Shown here: in pieces, positions 62,148-64,000 of the stretch
Layout of the letters: the number at the start of each line of letters is the position of its first letter
Numbering within the stretch: the stretch's first letter is position 1
Assembly: GCF_027531705.1 (NCBI RefSeq)
Contig: NZ_JAPZSP010000039.1
Coordinates: 51,696-115,695, forward strand
Direction: 5' to 3'
Source: Flavobacterium sp.
GTDB taxonomy: Bacteria; Bacteroidota; Bacteroidia; Flavobacteriales; Flavobacteriaceae
Length of the DNA: 64,000 nucleotides
Notes under the pieces: generated by a model
What the model was told of the DNA's origin: nothing
The model's input: the letters and a program-made list of their open reading frames with translations, nothing else
Database searches by the model: none
Translations under genes and position numbers: made by a program

Positions 62148-62339
62148 TACCAATTTTCAGAAGCAACTCAGAATACAATTTGACCAAATAGTTTCTGAAT
62201 TCTTGTCCACTTCTACTCTACTTTTTTCGGGCGCATTTTCTGAAATTTATGTTAAGTTTTTATCAGTTTTTTTTTGTTTTTAGCGGACAAAAATTAAGAA
62301 ACTTAATGAAATCCTAAAATGGAAAACTAACTAAACTTT

Positions 62340-62598
62340 TGAAAACTGATTTCCGAAACGTTTCTGAAAATTTTCTGCCAAACTAAATCGTGAAAGTGTT
62401 GCGTTAGATTCTTGAACTTAAAATTTTCTACCAAACTAAATCTGAAAACTAAATCTTGAAAAATGTTGCGTTGAATTATTGAACTTGAATTTTTCCAAAC
62501 TAAATCTGAAAACAAAATCTTGAAAATGTTGCGTTGAATTATTGAACTTGAATTTTTCCAAACTAAATCTGAAAACTAAATCTTGAAAAGTTTTGCGC
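62340..62598 (+). repeat. 63-bp tandem repeat in cassette 3
   Basis: The word TGTTGCGTT starts at 62397, 62464 and 62527 with a decayed fourth at 62590; the spacing is 67, 63 and 63. Each unit contains TTGAACTTGAATTTTTCC and CAAACTAAATCTGAAAACTA with variations. Confidence 0.75.
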
Positions 62599-62619
62599 AA
62601 AAAAAAATACTTTTAAAAG

Positions 62620-62644
62620 ATCGAGCTTCGCTCGATTTTTTTTT
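62620..62644 (+). terminator. Terminator inside cassette 3
   Basis: ATCGAGC (62620-62626), loop TTC, GCTCGAT (62630-62636), then a run of T to 62644. In an array this would reduce transcription of later cassettes. Confidence 0.7.
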
Positions 62645-62773
62645 GAAATTTAATGAAATAAAAAACTGAAAAGCAAAACTTTGAAAACTAAAAATGGAAA
62701 AGTTGAAAGTGGAAAAACAAAACGCAGAATTCAGTTTAAAATTCACGTTTACGTTTAAAAAGCCGATTTTGGC

Positions 62774-62911
62774 AACCTCTAACAGCCGTTTTGTCTCATG
62801 GCTAGTTCAGTTTTTATCTGAATTTTTATCGCTGAATCAATATTTTGTGTATTTTTGGAATGTTAAGTGTCGAAAATACGCCACGAGACAAAGCGGCAAA
62901 ACGTTAGGCGA
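62774..62911 (+). other. attC-like site 3
   Basis: AACCTCTAAC at the left; arms GCCGTTTTGTCTCATGGC (62785-62802) and GCCACGAGACAAAGCGGC (62880-62897), 16 of 18 paired; right end AACGTTAGGCG. Confidence 0.75.
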
Positions 62912-63865
62912 AAATTTTGGAAACCGCTTAAAAAAAGAACCTTAATGAAAAAGTTGACATTTATAATTTTAATTTTGATTACAATTATTGGCTGTTCAGA
63001 AAAAGGAAAATCTGAAATAGAAAAATTCACATTCTATTCAGCTCCATCTTTTTACAGTGGTTTTAAAATAGAAATAGATAATAATTCAAAGAAAGTCATA
63101 GCTTCAATTCCATATGAATATTTTCTTGCAGATTCAATTTCAAAAAATACTTGGAAATTTATTGATTCAACAGATTTAAAAAGTATTAGAAAATTTTTAC
63201 CTAAAGAAATAAAATTCGAAGTTCAAGCAGAAAATACTAAATTTAACGAACTAAAAAGTGTCTTAAAAAAATTATCTAAATTCAAAACTGATAAATTTCC
63301 ACCACATGACGGAATAACGATAAATTTAGAATTTGAAAATTCACAAAAAATAAAATCAAATAAAACTTTTTTCTCGCCAAATAGAAGTTCTGAAGAAGGA
63401 AAACTGATTATTAAAACCTATGAAATTATCGCTGAAATATTTAAAGACGAAACTAAACTTGAAGATGCAATAGAGAACTCTCAAAGATATTTTAGTGATG
63501 AAATCTTTATAGTAAAATCAACAAATCCTTTGTATGTAAAATTTTTGAATGATAATTGTGACGAATTAGAAAATCAAATAAATACACTTCCAAAAGCAAA
63601 AAAAATATTTGTTGACTTAACTAATTTTAACAAAGATAAAAATGACTGTTTGGAGAAAATACTTCGAACAAGATATTCTAAAATAAAATGGATTTTGAAA
63701 ACAAACGAGAATTATGGATTCGCGGAGGATTAAATCTTCGCCTAACAGGCGTTTGGCAAGATTGCAAATTTTGTAGTAAATACACGTTTATTTCTCGCAA
63801 GAATTATTATCTTTAACAGAAAATAATCGGTTCCGAAATTCGCAACCTCGCCAAGCGCCGGGACG
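62904..63865 (+). mobile_element. Gene cassette 4
   Basis: Begins TTAGGCGAA, one coding region (62945-63733), ends with attC-like site 4. Confidence 0.75.
62945..63733 (+). CDS. Cassette-encoded lipoprotein, unknown
   Basis: 262 residues from ATG at 62945; a longer frame from 62867 would begin inside attC-like site 3 and is rejected. Lipoprotein signal with lipidated Cys17 (ILITIIGCSEKG). The rest is A/T-coded, Lys/Glu/Phe-rich; FTFYSAPSFYSGFKIEIDNN resembles small immunity-like lipoproteins only loosely and no family is claimed. Single gene of cassette 4. Confidence 0.75.
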   Translation: MKKLTFIILILITIIGCSEKGKSEIEKFTFYSAPSFYSGFKIEIDNNSKKVIASIPYEYFLADSISKNTWKFIDSTDLKSIRKFLPKEIKFEVQAENTKFNELKSVLKKLSKFKTDKFPPHDGITINLEFENSQKIKSNKTFFSPNRSSEEGKLIIKTYEIIAEIFKDETKLEDAIENSQRYFSDEIFIVKSTNPLYVKFLNDNCDELENQINTLPKAKKIFVDLTNFNKDKNDCLEKILRTRYSKIKWILKTNENYGFAED

Positions 63866-63873
63866 TTAGAGGT
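63737..63873 (+). other. attC-like site 4
   Basis: TTCGCCTAAC at the left; arms of 24 bases at 63748-63771 (starts GGCGTTTGGCAAG) and 63836-63859 (ends TCGCCAAGCGCC), 20 of 24 paired; right end GGACGTTAGAG. Confidence 0.78.
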
Positions 63874-64000
63874 TACCAATTTTCAGAAGCAACTCAGAAT
63901 ACAATTTGACCAAATAGTTTCTGAATTCTTGTCCACTTCTACTCTACTTTTTTCGGGCGCATTTTCTGAAATTTATGTTAAGTTTTTATCAGTTTTTTTT
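63866..64000 (+). mobile_element. Cassette 5, partial (copy of cassette 3)
   Basis: All 135 bases up to the window end match 62140-62274 of cassette 3. Confidence 0.75.

Larger units (their letters stand above)
62140..62903 (+). mobile_element. Non-coding cassette 3
   Basis: Begins TTAGAGGTT and ends with attC-like site 3. No convincing gene: the frames at 62327-62515 (-) and 62694-62945 (+) run through tandem repeats or across the attC site. It holds a 63-bp tandem repeat and a terminator. The first 135 bases recur exactly as the start of cassette 5 at 63866. Confidence 0.7.
59390..64000 (+). mobile_element. Integron-like element: integrase, attI-like site, cassettes 1-5 (cassette 5 cut by window)
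   Basis: A tyrosine recombinase gene is followed by a site ending AAACAAGTTACC and an array of cassettes in the same direction. The junctions are at G|TTACC 60548, G|TTAGC 61250, G|TTAGA 62139, G|TTAGG 62903 and G|TTAGA 63865. The first ten or so bases of each cassette are the reverse complement of the start of its own 3' hairpin: GTTACCAGTA/TACTGGTAAC, GTTAGCAGAT/ATCTGCTAAC, GTTAGAGGTT/AACCTCTAAC, GTTAGGCGAA/TTCGCCTAAC. This circular-cassette logic is diagnostic of integrons. The right end lies outside the window. Confidence 0.8.

Noticed and set aside
62327..62515. Minus-strand small protein in cassette 3
   Set aside because: It is an open frame through the 63-bp tandem repeat, with repetitive translation; no start signal seen.
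62340..62598. CRISPR array
   Set aside because: The 63-bp units are contiguous, without unique spacers, and no cas genes are present.
62694..62945. Small protein of 83 residues
   Set aside because: The frame crosses attC-like site 3 and the cassette junction at 62903, has no domain and starts in repeat-like A-rich sequence.

Overview
The window comes from a low-GC Bacteroidota chromosome, most likely Flavobacterium or a close Flavobacteriaceae relative. Evidence: type IX secretion (T9SS) sorting domains of both types (18717-19916 and 41852-42808), TonB with the flavobacterial N-terminal signature, Bacteroidota-type promoters (TTTG, 19-21 bp, TANNTTTG), DUF5683/WbqC/LepB/ParAB gene order, and several short intergenic repeats of the kind that litter Flavobacterium genomes. 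No rRNA, tRNA or CRISPR was seen.

Layout. 1-6244: a truncated NADH dehydrogenase (NDH-2), then an outer-membrane beta-barrel / giant TPR gene pair. 6530-18596: an FtsE-type ATPase followed by a surface-polysaccharide locus with five glycosyltransferases, a Wzx-like flippase, an MBOAT/SGNH acyl-transfer pair, and the FdtA (ketoisomerase) and FdtB (aminotransferase) steps of dTDP-3-amino-3,6-dideoxyhexose synthesis plus an acyltransferase. 18717-29013: a T9SS type B protein, an isoaspartyl peptidase/cyanophycinase pair, TonB, an ECF sigma factor, a glycosyltransferase, MurB, a rhodanese-thioredoxin lipoprotein and RecF. 29156-35346 (+): YfgM-like protein, RibH, then MutL with two rhomboid proteases and an EEP-family protein. 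35348-40606 (-): WbqC, signal peptidase I, DapB, DUF5683, ParB and ParA, a conserved housekeeping cluster. 40855-54458: dienoyl-CoA-reductase-like SDR, T9SS type A protein, membrane TPR-HTH regulator, diheme cytochrome lipoprotein, 2OG oxygenase, a one-domain DEAD-box relative, a sigma-54 activator without DNA-binding domain, a Nat-type ABC exporter, DnaJ/GrpE. 54652-58061: a DUF4870-PadR-PspC-DUF2807 envelope-stress operon. 58535-59320: RluF.

The most interesting part is 59390-64000. A XerC/D-like tyrosine recombinase, without the extra domain of classical IntI, is followed in the same direction by an attI-like site and at least four complete gene cassettes plus the start of a fifth. Every cassette begins with GTTAG/GTTAC plus five or more bases that are the exact reverse complement of the start of its own terminal hairpin. 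Each hairpin has 11-24 bp arms, a conserved single mismatch and mismatches that become G-T wobbles only on the bottom strand. These are hallmarks of integron attC sites. The cassettes encode a small membrane protein, a secreted protein and a lipoprotein, none recognised; one cassette is non-coding, carries a 63-bp tandem repeat and a terminator, and is present twice. I interpret this as an integron-like system of Bacteroidota, run by a non-canonical integrase in inverse orientation.

A second genome-scale signal is a family of four related 80-110 bp elements (1381, 22913, 48391, 58401), all in the same orientation downstream of a gene and in three cases at or within 5 nt of its stop codon, which may correspond to the Flavo-1 RNA motif.
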